A DNA stretch of 64,000 bases, from assembly GCA_038373885.1 (NCBI GenBank), contig JAWZYV010011619.1, forward strand, positions 2,666,001 to 2,730,000. The letters run 5' to 3'. Below the pieces are notes generated by a model. It made no database searches and was not told the DNA's origin. It saw nothing but the letters and a program-made list of their open reading frames with translations. How positions within the stretch are numbered: the stretch's first letter is position 1; each line of letters opens with the position of its first letter. Made by a program: the position numbers and the translations under genes. Below are positions 1 to 15,000 of the stretch, in pieces. The DNA comes from Cheiracanthium punctorium (Eukaryota > Arthropoda > Arachnida > Araneae > Cheiracanthiidae).

Positions 1-94
1 TGTCAGACTCCAGGATCCCAGTTTTACATAGAAAACCAGCAGTACATTATGAATTATCGGCATTGTGAGGGTGTAGCTGAAACCCAAGATGCTG
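1..94 (+). CDS. Exon (first visible, 5' partial) of the cysteine-rich surface protein gene
   Basis: Open in frame 1 from the first base (residues 1-31, starting CQTPGSQFYIENQQ) and ends GCT G|gtactt, phase 1. It joins to the AG at 2363 to make Glu. The family-like FYIENQQYIMNYRHCEG stretch shows that coding sequence continues upstream of the window. Confidence 0.8.
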
Positions 95-3000
95 GTACTT
101 GTATAATTTATGTTGCTTATATGCTAAAAAAAGTCAGAATACTGGGCATCTTCTTCCATCAATTAGTAAAAATTTATGATACAGAAAGGAACTGAATACA
201 ATGTATGAAATATTAAAAATACATGATAAATATCTAAGATTCTAATCAAAACTAATAATAAATAAAAAATAAAAGTTTAGTTTATTCTGATTGTGCTTGG
301 TGTAGTAGAGCAGATATATCAGGGTGTCTACCGTCATGAAAATCATGAAAAAGTCATGAATTTTGCCTTTCATTCACAAATTTTTCTATTTAAAAAAAAA
401 AAAAAAACCTCCCTAGGCAAAATAATATCAAATGTGAAATAGTAAATAAAACATTTCATTAACAAGGAAAGTTCAGGTATGAATGAAAATGATTCAAAAT
501 TATAGTAAAAATTGAAACAAAGAATGTTTTGACACAAAAATATGTTTATGAAAGGAAACAAGGAAAAAGTTTAGCATGTTCATACTTTTTCTTTCATTAA
601 GATGAAATCCCATCACTGTCCAATATGGGAGATCTGGCATCGCTTCGCGGTTGTTAGAAGGCATAAGAAGCAACAACCTATGTTTTTTCTTTTGTTTAAT
701 TTCTTTTCAGATGCTTTACCACAATACTTTTTCTTGTCTGTTAGAGGACTGTTTTTTTTTCATTCACAAACATATTGATAGTTATATGAATAATGTGTTT
801 ATTATTATTATTATTCTTTTTGATGAGTTGCTATGGTGTGATGAAAGTTGCGAAGTTAAACTTTAAGTAACATTTTTCTTTTTAGAAATATATACAGTCA
901 AACCTCGTTAAGACAAAGTTGAAAGGTAGAAAATCTTTTCATATTAATTGACAAAATAGAAAAAGGCATTTAGGATGATTTAAAAATAAATCACTAAAAC
1001 AAAGACATATAATATTTGAAATGATATCTGTAGAGATATATTTTATGGATGTTTTAAGTTAATCAGCATTTTTATACAGAGGTGCATTTCTAATGCAACC
1101 ATACAAACACACACAGATACACACATGATAATATTAGTATATGTACTGTAATATTCTTATAAAACATAAATGAGTAAGGAGAAATAAAATATATTAACAT
1201 ATATAGTATTTCTTTTGGACTTAAAAAAAAAAAAAAGTCGTTTATTTACTTTTGTTTGAATTTTCACCTTCTACATTTGTTTATAAAGGAATTCACTCTT
1301 TCTAAATATTCCAAAACACAACTGCCATTTTCTTTTTGAAACAGAAATCATTGTATATTTATTAAAGCCCCTGTCACTTCATTGATGGACATGGAAGGAA
1401 TTTCAGTCTCTACATCAGTCTCCACTTTATTCATCTCTTCCTCTTTATTCTCCTTTTTAATTAATTCAGCATTGCAGTTTTCCATTAGGTGCAATATTTA
1501 CTTGTCTTAAACAGGAATAGTTTGTCTTCATGTTCATATTAAACGATGATATTATTGTTTCCTAAGTTCACATGATACTGAAACTGTTTTCCTTCATCTT
1601 AATCAAAATGTTGTGTTAAGCATTTTCGTCTTAACAAGGTTAACTGTATTGTGATTTTACACTATGATTTCAATTTTTATTCTTTTAAAAAATTGTTTTA
1701 TATCATTTGCTGTTGTCTCAAATTTCACTGTGTGAACAACTTCTTTTAAGTTTGGCATTTTTGTCTTATTCCTGAGTACTTTCGAGATTTTGAGTACTTA
1801 CCATATTTATTCTTGTATAACACGCACTTTTTTTCAAACATTTAAGGCAAAAACTCTGGGTGTGTGTTAGACAATACATGGAACACCTTTTTGCTACTGC
1901 ATGTAATCATGCAATATACATATTAATCAAAAAATTTGTTAAAAGAAAATAAAACTGTAAAAATCTACTTTATAAAAGTATCGTTGCATTTTTATTTCAC
2001 TCATTGTGCCTCTTTATACGAAGTGCTGATAACATTATTATTCATTAAAAATAATTAGCATTTCTCATTGCTACTACTGCTGTTTTCATAACAGTCCTCA
2101 TCATCACTGGTACAGTCAGTGACCTCGTAAATGATATCGTCTTCAGTTACACCAATCTGATTGGAAATTCTAGAGTCACTTGCATGTCAAATTTATGGTG
2201 TGTGTTATATACGAGATTAAAAAAATAAATAAAAAAATGCCTATTTTCTTGTAAAGTACAGGCAAGTGCATTATAGAAAATAAATACAGTAATTTTCATG
2301 ACTCTCAATGTCACTGTTTTCAGTACTGTTACATCTAAATTTGATTTATATCTTTATTTTAGAGGTGCAATACAAATGCTTAGGAGACTGGTATATTGGA
2401 AAAAATCATTTTTGGGCTGTTGTCAATGCCAGAGAGTCTCGTATTGAAGAAGCATACAGGTGTTTTGTAAGTGGCTTATTTCTTTAATTTGTCTATTTAA
2501 TATAGAAATTAAAGGATCAAGCATGAATCATAAGGTCCTCTGTCATTTGTGCAGATAATCTTCTTTTGTTTAGTATGTTATCTTTTGTGAATGCAATGCA
2601 TTTCTTCATTAATGATGTATTCTTCACTAAATCACCAACAATCCTGCTCCAGTGCAAGTAAAAAACATTGACTTTCAACACATCTTTATGTGATTGGCAA
2701 TCAAAGTGTTAAAGAGAAAACTATGAAAGAGTTACTGTAGTAAACTTGTAATCCACTTTATGAATGGCTTCTACTAATTTTTAAAGCAAATTTTGTTAGT
2801 AAGGGGAATGCATTTTTGATCAAATTTGACTAATGAATGGAATTTGAATGAGCCAAAAATATTAATCAGAAATCTATTTCATTGATTATTTGGTGTGGTT
2901 CTAATAAAACCCCATACTTTCTTTCAGGAATATATTTTAACTATATTCATTAATATATGATTCAGTCATCTTTCTTATTATTATAAATTTTAAAGTAAAA

Positions 3001-6000
3001 CTCGCTTTTTATCACATGTTTTTGCTTAAATTTATGGAGGAAATAATTGTAATACTGAAAAGACTTAGATTGAATACAATGTAGTACTTCAAAATCAGTA
3101 TAAAAATATCACTGGAATAGCAATGTTGCTATGATAACCGTATAAGTGTTAAAAATTCTATGTGTCTTTCTGCTTTAAAAATGAAAGTGATCAGGAATTT
3201 TCTTCATTTCTTGAATACATGTTAAAGCATAGTTTACACCAGCTCTGTATTTTGGTATCAAGATTAATTGTTGATGATTGTTTTATTTTGCATAATTACA
3301 CTTACTTTTAACTTACTTATCAATGATTACAACTTTGTTTTCTTTAAAGTTAATTTCTGAATGCATATTAATGAAAGCAATGCAACAATGTTCACAATAT
3401 AATTTGGAACAAATATAATTTTACTCATCTTTCAGTAGTGCCACATATGTCATAGAATTAATTTCTTGTTGAAAAGAAAATCATCTTTCTTTGCTATTTT
3501 TTACAGCTTTCTCCTTGGTAATGTGTTGTACAAAATATTCACAATTCCTCAACTCAAATACTTTTGTAAATTAGTTTGATTATACATTTTATCTTTCAAG
3601 TTATTGATTAAAAGAGAAAAGTATTCAAAAAAATTCTATTTGTTCAGTTTTCGGTGTCCTTTTAATTTTTATCTTTCTTAAACTGATATTGTATTTTATA
3701 ATATGTAAGATATTTAAATTGAGCAGGCAAAATATTGTTTTTAATACTTAAAAATGCAGTTTTATGGTCCAATTGCTTTTGTTTCAATGAATGTTCCTTC
3801 TTCAAACTGAAAAACTTGTGTATACTGGGCAATGCAATTCTCTTTTAAAGTACTTCCAATGAATTAATGGAATTTAATTGCAGATAATCTTTCTTCCCCT
3901 TACCCCCTTATGCTTGCATCCCATTGATTAACAAATCATGAAAAAGAAATCTTGAATGGTTGATTGTTTATGATTAATTGATTGTATCTCATCCATATTT
4001 TCTTTTTCATTTCATTTTTTTTTTTTTTTTTTTTTTAAATAGTTAGCAAACAGAGATGATGATTTCTACATTTCTGTATCCATAACAGCTGAATGTAATA
4101 CCTTAAAAACTGCTCAAGGAGGTCCTGAAAGATTGCATTTGACACCAGGTATATTTTCTGGGTTTATAATTAAATAATTAAAATCTAAATTTTCATTCTT
4201 AGTTTGTAATTGCCAGTGTTCTCGGGTTGTGAAATATTGCTGCATATTAAAGAGTAGCATACAAGAATGTATGTTTCTAAAATACATTTTGTGTAGTAAA
4301 ATATGTCTTAAACTAACTCTATAAAACACAAAATTTGTCCTAAATGAAAATACGTGGTCTACAGAATATAATCTTTGAAATCCAATAAAAACCTGCATAT
4401 GCCGAAGAAATATGTAGATTTTTTTGCGATGTCATATAAGGCAGGTTTTACAGCATAACTATTATTGTATCAGTTTTTGAAATGTAATGCTGTTTAAATC
4501 TAACAGTTAAGTTTCAGTTTGAATAGATTTACTGCATATGAACTCTGCTTTAGTAGAGTTCGTTTATTATGATAAGAACTTACTTGAAAGGAATATTATT
4601 AGTGTGCCAGTTAGTTTTGTAAAGAATAAATGTAACACTGCTGCATTATTTTTTATTGCATTATAAACTTGATGTATTGCGTATTTTGTAAATACATAAA
4701 TGAAAATACATCTCTTCTAAAAAAGTCATGTTCTTCTGGTATAAGTAGCTTATGCTCATAATTGACCTTGATCCCAATGGTAGAATTTTCTCATGATGCT
4801 TTCCGTGACAATTGGAAGAAACATGCAAATATCTTTCTGCAACATGATATATTTATACATGCATGTACACACAAACACACTGGCTTAGCTATGACCTTGA
4901 TTCTGTGTGAAATTTATCAAATGGGGCTCTTTCTCAATGGATTGGATGCCCCCCCTTTTATTACTTCATGCTCTTAAACTGGGCTATCTCATTTTTACAA
5001 GTATGTTCAAATCGTACTTTTTTTTGTTCAATTTGTGTATATACTGTAGTAAGTAGCTTAAATTAATTGAATACAAAACTGAAAATTGTGCTAAATTTGA
5101 AATAATAGATGTTAGGGGATCCTCCTGCCCTATTGACAGGAGGCTCTTGGGATCTTGCCTGTCCTGCCACCCTGTTGTTATGCCACTGCACAAAGATGTT
5201 TGCATAGTGAAACATTGTTAATACAAAATTACAATTTAGTTCATGTTGTTAATAGTTCATTTATAAAAATCAATTGTTTAAACTATATGGGAAGTTTTGC
5301 ATTTCCAAAAAAATGCATATATAACATCAGGGTTTAGAAACTTCTTTAGGTGTTTATGTAAGGAATGAGATCATCTTAGATCTAAAGTGGAGGTACATGA
5401 GCACCCCCCCCCCCTCCCTGCCGAAGATAAACTGGGTTTACACTAGTTTGATTATGACTTTTTGACTATGACTGAAGATGATCGACTTATTTTGTAAAAT
5501 CAAATGAATTTACACGAAAAGTAGATATAAAAAAAATTCATGCTTTCAGTGTCAACACAAGCAACTCTATCAAAGTTTAATGAATATTCATCTTGTAGGG
5601 TAATGGTAAATAGACTGATAGAGTCAGACTCAGAATTGATGTACCAGCTTCAAAATCTGTCCTGATCAACCAATACTGTGAATAAATAGGTTGAACTTGT
5701 TAAAACTGTGGGGCCATGTTATTCTCAGTGAGTCATTCAGAAGTTGGGAGAGGGTCTATAAAATGTTTTCAGTGTCATCAATAAAGATTATTATTTTTAA
5801 ATATCTTGATGATTATTTTATATAATTATTGTTAAAAAGTTTTTCAATACTAAGTTAAGATTATGAAATAACTCTTTTATTTTATTAAAATTATTTTTAT
5901 TTAAATTGCTAAACTACATTTCTATACAAATAGAAGTATATTTTATCTTAATTATTTTTTGTATATAAATAAAATGTTTTTAATTTACATTTTTAAATAA

Positions 6001-9000
6001 CTAATTTATTCAAATTAAAATTGTTTATTTAGCTTATTGCATCAGCTATTTTAGGGAAATTGAATTAAGTTTAAACTGTCAAATAACAGTTTTATTCAAA
6101 TAATATTTTTATTTTAATAAAAATACTTAACATAATTTAGATTCAAAAGTCCAAAATTCTGAATTTCCCAAAATCTGGATGTATTGCTTATCAGTTTTCC
6201 CCCCCATAAAATAAATCTTCTTTTGTTTTCATCCAAGATTATGATAATCAATTGCAGTTGCCTAATTCGTATTATGGCGCATTACCAAAAAATTAAATAT
6301 GGCATCCAGATCCATAAAACTTACTCTCCCCATGGTAAATAATTACATTCAATAAATTAATTTTTAACTAATCTTATTAACTTTTTCATTACTTCTATTA
6401 AAGGCATTCCAAAGAAAAGTGTTTTCCCTCAAATTGCTATATCACATATTTTCATTGAACAACATGTTTTAGATAACGTAAATTTTTCTTTCCACACTGC
6501 TGCAGCATATAGGCCGAGTTATGGTGAAAATGCAGTTCTGCCAAGCTAGTGCAAAAATGCAGTTTTGCCAAGAAAGGAATCCAAGATCACAGCTGAGATC
6601 TCAAGTTTCTTCAATCAACTTCATTAATATCCATGAAATTAAAAAAATTATTTGCTGGATTCCTTTTATGTTGATCTATTTGTTTAAATAAACAGAAGAC
6701 CAATTTAACTGATTGCACATCTGTGGCTGACAGGAAAGATGTCTTTTGCACTTGATTTTTGCAACTGTTGAAAACAATCTGTCTACAGAGAAATGTTCTG
6801 TTTTTCTGCGATAATATCGCCATATCACTCTGTTTCTGCCATAGGGACCTTCATGGAAAAATAGCTGTAGATTTAAATGAATTTGAATGCATAGATACAA
6901 ATATTTATTTTTTAAGAAAATTAATTTTTAATATCCTGCGTTTTTTTTTTGGGGCTTATACGTTTTGTTATATTTGGCTCTACCATTTATAAGTCATTCT
7001 AAATTTGTCACTAGAAAGTATTACTTTATTTTCATGCCTGTTTTTAAGCTGTAACGATGATGCTTCCATTAAGCTTTGATATTTTAAATTTCACAGGTTT
7101 TCTAATTATTAAGTCTTTAATATAGAGATTCTTTTAAATTTCCTTAAAATTATAAAATATATCTTTTCACATTTTAAATGCATTTTATGAGCTACATTTG
7201 CGTTTTTGTTATGAAATCAAGAAATAATATATATACCAGTTTCTCTTAAATTCATAAAGCATAATATTGGTTATCTAAATTTTCCTTTATTTTCCATAAA
7301 TTTTAATCTTAAGAATTAACCATTTTTTAAAATTAAATTAATATTTGTAGACTAAGCACTAAACTCAATACATTCAAAAAACAATGAATTTACTAGTAAG
7401 GATCAAACAGCAGGAATTCACTAGAACCGAACTTCTATACAAATACATGAAAACAACGCAAGATACAGGATATCATTTAATGATGTGTTGGCTTACTGAC
7501 AGTTGTCGACAGAGTAGCTTATATATGTGTTAGCATATGTAAGTATTAGTGGTTCCAATACCGGTATGTCAAATATCTGTATTTCTTGCTATTTTGTAAT
7601 TTTGTAAAACTGGTATTTGCTAAAGTAAGATACCAGTATTTTCGGTGTTAGCTATGATTCAGACACAAGCGCATCCAGACCCGAAAAATTCCTTGAAGGT
7701 GTTCTTGATATTGAAAAAGATTTCTCTTGAGGAGAAATTACAATTAGCTATAAATAAATAAAAAAAGTTACCACAAACAAGAATAAAAAATTAATATAAA
7801 ATACCAGAGTTATTCAAAACTGTTAGATGAGATATGCAATTGTTAGAAGTCAAAGAATTTTGAATGAGATATTTAGAGGAAGCATATTGCTTATTATTAA
7901 CAATACCACCAACTAGCATGGATGCAAGAGCATTTTCAACAGTAGATAATTTGTGCACAAAAATACATCCCATGCTAAGTGGCAGTTCAATAGATTCGAT
8001 GCACAATTTTTTGTACAATTATACTTTTAAAGTATGCAACAGTAAAATGTTTCTTTTAATAAATTTTATGTAATCGGTTATATAACAAGATTGTTTGTAT
8101 GTGATATTTACTTTTATTGCTAATACTACATAGTTTCTTTCTTTATTGTACTCTAATAGTATAATAGTTTATTTTTTATTCTATATCTTTTGTTTCTAAT
8201 ATTATAAATTATATACTAATCTATTATTTTATTACTGTCATTAAAATCAGTTTTCCGATACAACCTTTAAAAAATAGCAAATATTAGTATTTTTGTTTTG
8301 GTTTGGTATTGCAAACACTAGTAAGTATCAAAATCACACTCTAAAGTATTTAATTTTACAGTCAAAGCAGAATTTGTGCCCCCTCGCTGCAAGTTTCCTG
8401 ATAATTTTACTGGCCTGTGGATAAACACTGCCAATTTTGATGCTGAGGTGACTATCAACTCTACTCATATTGTTGAGCGCTGGAAGCCTGACCAAGGAAG
8501 AGAGAAAGAGCAAGTGTATGTTTGTCATGAAAGGAGGGACTCAAGATTTGTTCTAGCTAGGATGGGAATCAGTGGATGGTATAAAACATTACATTATTTT
8601 TTATGAATTACATAATTGATCATAAGTTGTATTCTTTAAAGAAATGTGACTGTATTTGTTTTCTTTTTACAGTCAAAAAGATTTTATATGCTTTGATTTT
8701 GTGCCCCGCCACCATAATATTATCAGGTACCGGAAAGGTAAGTGTATTATGTTTTGTATTTAGTTACTTGGATTATTGTTTTCTCATATTAAATTCCTGA
8801 AAGCTTTCAGGAATTCTTCAAACATATAAATGTATGAATAAAATGCATTTTACATAAGTAATAACAGCTCTAAGTTAATTACAAAATAGGATTTATTTAG
8901 AGAAGTTTATTATTTTGGTGATCAAATTAAAATGCTATGTTGTAAAAGTATATCTTGAATGAAATAAATTCTTAATGATACCTATTGGAGATTCCTTTTG

Positions 9001-12000
9001 TTGTAAATATTATTACAATTTATAAATGTTTTCAATTTAGGCAAATCTTTACATAATGATGATTTTTCTACTGTTTGTTCATGGACAATGTTTCCAAATA
9101 AGGAACAATGGAGATATGATCTTTTAATTGGTATGTATTGCTACTCAGTAAAACTAATATTCTTAGTAGAAATTAAAATATTTAGAGAGAAGAATTTATA
9201 ATCATTGAAAAGGTTTATTATACTGATAGAAATCTTGTTAAACATTTTAACTATCAGAATTGAAATCACTAAACAAAATTCTAAATGTCACGCAGGGGAG
9301 AAAATATGAATATTGTTTATTGTAGGGGAGAAAATAAGGATATTGCTTAAAGAAAGCAATTTTTTTTTATAAGAGTGCCTTGGGAGAAAAAAAAAACAAA
9401 GAGTATTTAAATCAGTATTATAAATAATCAGAAACAAATTCACACATGGGAATTTCATGAGGAACCCAGATTTTATTTAAAAAAAAGTGCTATAAATGTT
9501 TAAATCTACTTAATAAAATAAAATTTAAAATAAAATTTCTGCTGGGAGTGAGGTAAGAATTAATACATTGACATTTACAGTTACAAAAAAGTTAACTTAC
9601 ATAAATCCTATTTCAGTAAAAACAGTTTTTGAGTAATACTTAATACTAAGTTAATAGAAAATTTATTTTCATCAAAAATGGCATAGAATGGAATTCATGA
9701 ATGCAATTAAAAATTAATTGTACATAATAATAAATTAAATTTAAATACAAATTAAGAAATAGACTCTGGAAAACAAAGAGCCAAATAAAATAAGTATTAT
9801 AGAATATAAGATTTACATGTTTTGTAACATTATTTTGTCAAGTAACCAAAAGAAAGAAAAAAAAATAATAAATAAAATCCTGAAATAATGTTTTTTTTAA
9901 CTGAGGAAAAATATGTTGATTATATTAAATAAAATATAATCTGTTTGTTAACTAATCTAATCAGTTAACTATTTATTTATCATATTGTATTTTCAAAATT
10001 TTATTATTCTAAACTTTGGAATTTATAATAAACTAGCTGCTACCCGCGACTTCGTCCACGTCGGCTTTAGAATTAGGTCCCGACAGAAATGTAGCATGTG
10101 TGAATAACAAATATTGTTGCGACAAAAGGAACTGCATTTAAATATTATTTGTTTTTTACTTGTTTCAAATGAAGTATAATGCATGTTAGTATACTTCATT
10201 TAAAATAAGAGAATATGCACAGAGTTACTAAATTTAGATTTTTTTCAGGCATTTGGCGAATAGAGACAGTTATGACAGTATTTGCGAACTGTTTTGTAAA
10301 AGAAATATTTATGCTATATGCATGAATTTTAGTCTATGTTAATCAGGAATAGAGCAGCTTTCTATTAGTGAAAAAGTTTGAGAATCGGTTCTGTAGTTAC
10401 AGAGATACCCAGAGAGCGTAATGTATTAGAATTATTTTGAGTGTTCCTGTAAAGGAACTATTTATGCTACATGCATGAATTTTAGCCTATAATACTCAAG
10501 AATAGTGTAGCTTACTATCAGTAAAAAAAGTTTAGGAATCGGTTCAGTACTTACAGAGATGCACATAGAGCGTAATGTAATTCTTATTAGCATCCCTGTA
10601 AAAGAACTATCTGTGATATATGCATTAAAGGTAGCCTATAACACTTAGGATGCCACCAGTGTCTAAGAAGTTCTGCTCTCAAAACTGCAAGGGGGGAGGT
10701 GCCAGATTCAAACCCTGGTCGCGCCTGTCGACCTAGCCGCTCCCAGTTTTCCGTGGTTTTCTAAAAAACCTCGCATAAATACGGGCTAGGATCCCTTAGA
10801 AAATCCCCCACAGAGGAATTTTCCATATAGGCCTAGGACCCTAGTGCAGTCAATCGGTCTTAATCCAAAAACAAACAATGATACTCAGGAATAATGTAAC
10901 TTTTAATCAGTGAAAAAAGTTTTAGAATCGGTTTAGTAGCTACAAAATGTCCATAGAGCGCAATGCATTAGAATTATTTTGAGTGTCTTTGTAAAAGAAT
11001 TATTTATGCTATATGCTTGAAAGGCTGCCTGTATGTTAATCCAGGGCATAAGCTATTTTCATTACAAATTTTTTCAAATCCGTTCAACCATTTTTGTGTG
11101 ATTCAGTCAAAAACATCCAAACACACAAACGTACACATTTATATTATTGGTAGGATTTGGAAATTTATGAACTTTAAGAAACACATCTGGATTTTTCTTG
11201 GTACTTACGTATTATCCCAGCGGTCATTCCCGCCAAACTGTTTTATCGTCAAATGGGTTGCCAAACTGTTGCCAATCGTATTCAAAACCATTAATAATTT
11301 CATGTGCCCGGCATTTATTTCGGCAAAAAATCGCTTGTCTTGGCGGACCGCCGGGATAATACGTAAGTACCCTTTTCTTTACTTATGCTTTTTAATTTGG
11401 CGTAAAATCAACATAATTTCCATGTTTTTCAAATGCATGTGATTTTGCAAATAGAATTTCTGCTTTATTTCAAAAGCATAAATCATTTTGTGCGGGCGAT
11501 AAAACGGCTTTTAATTAATAGTTTGAAAAGTAGTTAAAATTTCAAAATTTTGAGCCTCAGGTGCACTTTACCGAAGTTATGGGCTCAATCATGCTCAAAT
11601 TTTCAAAGCTCTGCTTTCTGTAGATTTGTCTGGAGAACATTCATTTTTATTATTACAGATAGATAGATTTGGCATAAAACTGGCTTAATTTCCGTGGTAT
11701 TTAATGTTTTTCGGATGCACGCGCCCTTATTTATTGAAGTAATAGCATTCTTGTTAGCTCAAAACATGAATCATTTGATACGGGCGAAACTCGCCAACCA
11801 TGGCAATGTAAAAACGGTTTTTAATTAATAATTAAAAAAGTAATTAAAAATCTAAAATTCTAATTAGCCTATAACCAACTCCAGGGTCCCCTCTATATCT
11901 AAACCAAAATGCATCCTAATTGATTCAACGGTTTAGGCGTGAAAGCGTCACAAACAAACAAACAAACTCACTTTCGCATTTATAATATTAGTTAGGATGG

Positions 12001-15000
12001 TCCTACTGGGTCACACAAAGCTCAAAATAAAAAAGATGAGCAGACCTGATGGGGAGAAAAGTGAAATGTACTATTGATTGTTTGAAAATTATGCACTTTT
12101 ATTTGTAATATATAGCATAGAAAATGGGAAAGAAAAAAAAAAGTGGTTTTAAAAATATTTGGCAGATAATCTTCAGTAGCATATAATTCACATTAAACAA
12201 GCCTTCATTTCTTTTAGAAAATGAACCACAGGTAATCTGCCAGAAATCATGGTACTTGAGAAAAATGAAATGTTGAATGTGAGTGACTGATATACTGTGA
12301 AATCCTCAAATTATAAATATCAAACCAAATTAAAAAAGAAAATAAACTGGGCTAAATTTATTGAATACAGAATTTTATATTTTGTATATTGAGAGGGGTT
12401 GGAAATATTATGTCTTGAGGCACTTACAATTTGTATTTCTCATTTCTAGCTAAAAATCCAGTATCTATTAGATGTCCTGTTGCTGGAAAATTCCGTTTTG
12501 AGCAGAAAGGGGATATAAAATTTCAGACAAGAATAAGAGGTGGTGTTACTTCAAGTCCAAGGCCTAATGTAAAATGCCAATCAGTAATATCAGACTTTTC
12601 TGTATGTGACAATGATCAGAAAATCATATATGTTGATGCTGAATATTGCATATCTGTTGATTATTTTGGAAGTCCTGTTGATATTTATAGTAAGTATATA
12701 AAACTGAATTTTATTCTAAAATTAAAACATTGTTAATGGTAGTGAACTGTGTAATAGTTAACACTAAACTCATGGCTACATAGTTATGTGTAAATGATTT
12801 TTATTGTATTTACAAAGTATATAAATTACTCAGAATGCGGTGCTATGTAATGTTTATAATATTTTGGATGTTATACAGATTTCACTTTGTTTACTGGTTG
12901 TAGGGTTAATAATTTTGTTTCTTCCATGGTTTTTTATTGTTTAGGTTAATAAAAATTGTGTTTCCTATTTTTTTTTTGGGGGGGGGGAGAGGAAATGGAT
13001 TTTTTATATGCATTTAATTTTCTAAAAACAAAAATTAATTATCAATGATCATACTGGTATGATAACAGATTATTGAAAATGTCCCTCTAAGGAACTATCA
13101 GTTCCAACAAATGGTGGCCACCTGAAAATGCATTGAAAAATAACTGTTAAATTTTTCAATGTGTTTTGGAAAAACATTGTGCATAAGGTATTTCATGCAA
13201 TTTGTATTTTCATCATACAATGTTACTTGAACCTATTTAATCCAATTGTTTTTTACTACTCTATTATTTTACAATAAAAGGTATATTCAGTTATTTCTAT
13301 AATATCTTTTTGATTAAAAAACACTTGGTTTATTGGAAAAATGTTTCGTATTTTTTTTTTTTTGTGTGTGTGTGTTTAAAACAATGACTATTTGTCTAGT
13401 AAATAATTATGCTATAATACTTAAATCTCTTAATATTGCATTTAAATAATAAACAATACATGCTTTGTGAATTTTAAATTTGCATTGCATGTAGCAATTA
13501 CTTTTTTTAAACTGATATATAACATTTATTTTTACTACTAAATTTATCAAAAAGATTGTACAGTAATTTTTTATTTTTAATCTATATTTTATTTTTGCAT
13601 TTATGTAAATTGCTATTTCTTATGTAAATGTGCTTACAAAACACTTTAAATTCTTTCAAACATGCAATACTTAATCTGAAATGTTTAATTTATTACGTAT
13701 TTTCATATATACACAAATCAAATATTTTGTTCGATTTATTTTCATTCATGCTACTTTTCCCTAGAATATCTGTCATAAAATTCAGCACTATTTTGTATTT
13801 TCTTTTAATTTTTAAACACAGCTTTTAAACTAGAACTGTGCATTTCAGAAAATTTTCTGAAAATACCTCTTTATTCTTGTCACTAAGTATATAACTGCTT
13901 TATTAGGTGAGCCTGACTATAAAATGAAATGTATTGGTTTTTGGAAAGAAAATTTAAAATCATATTTGATCACATATGATGAAGAAGATGCCTACAGTAA
14001 ATACAGATGCTGGGTAAATGAGTTTCTATTTTAAAAATTATTAGCTCACTTAATACAATGCTATTGCCAATTATAAGGAAATAACAGTTTGTTACAATGA
14101 AATTGTGAAATTTAATAATTTTAAAGATTAGTTGATGGACTAATTATCCATCATAGGTTACAAAGCTCATTTAACATTGTTAAAAAAAATAATATATAAA
14201 TTTATATTTTATCTGTTTCTTGTTTGTGTTTCTGTTTGATTATAGTTTTGCATTTGCGATGCAAACAGGGAAAAACAGTCAAGTCTAGTAAAATGCTAAT
14301 TAAAACTGCATTTTCCTAAAGTGTAATGAGGGAAATCAGAAGCTTAGTTACTAGATACAGAAAGGGTAAATGCAAAATCTCTATTGAGAATATGAATATT
14401 AGCATATTAGAAGTTTATAAAAGTATTGCATACTGGAGTACCAATTTTCAATCTGCATATACTGTGAAAGTATCACGAGGCTCAAATAGAGAGGTAGGTA
14501 TCAGAAGGGATGGGTGTGTATGTTATGAACTTACTGAGTTCTATCTATGCTGATGAGACTAGCCAGAGGTTACAGACTGAAACAATCCTGTTAAACTGTT
14601 GACTCCCGTGAAAACCAAGCAAACACTGAGTGCTAGTTTTGAAGAAATGATAGAATACATATCCTTTATTACAATAAAGACATTGAGATCTTGTGCTTGA
14701 GCAGATTAATCCAACTGTAATAATAAATGGTCACTGATAAACTCAGCAGCAAATCTAGGGGGCTTCAACTCTTCATCCATCCATATTCACCCCATCACTG
14801 TTTGATTTTCAATAGAACAAACTGCAAATCAGTGTAAAATAATATATTTCTTACCTCTGTTTCACAAATAACAGATATTGTTCTCAAATGTTTATAGATA
14901 ACAAAAAGATGTGCATTTTTCCACTTTCTTTACATTTAGGAAAAGTTTGTTGTTTTTGCTAATGCACAGAGCGGTGCCAGATCCCCCAGATAGGAAGGCG

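Larger units (their letters stand above)
10030..11998 (+). repeat. Compound arthropod interspersed repeat (two joined copies)
   Basis: Starts ACTAGCTGCTACCCGCGACT and ends with CAAACAAACAAACAAACTCA and TTATAATATTAGTTAGGAT. I recognise both ends from widespread arthropod dispersed repeats but cannot assign a class. A first copy ends near 11155 with TTATATTATTGGTAGGATT, and a second, partial copy ends at about 11998. Inside are about four 150-bp tandem units (phase points 10295, 10448, 10597, 10990). A SINE interrupts the series and a MITE sits at 11200. It lies in intron 6. Confidence 0.7.

Noticed and set aside
11017..11442. 141-codon + strand open frame
   Set aside because: It runs across a dispersed repeat and straight through the 172-bp MITE, including its inverted ends. 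It cannot be a conserved gene.
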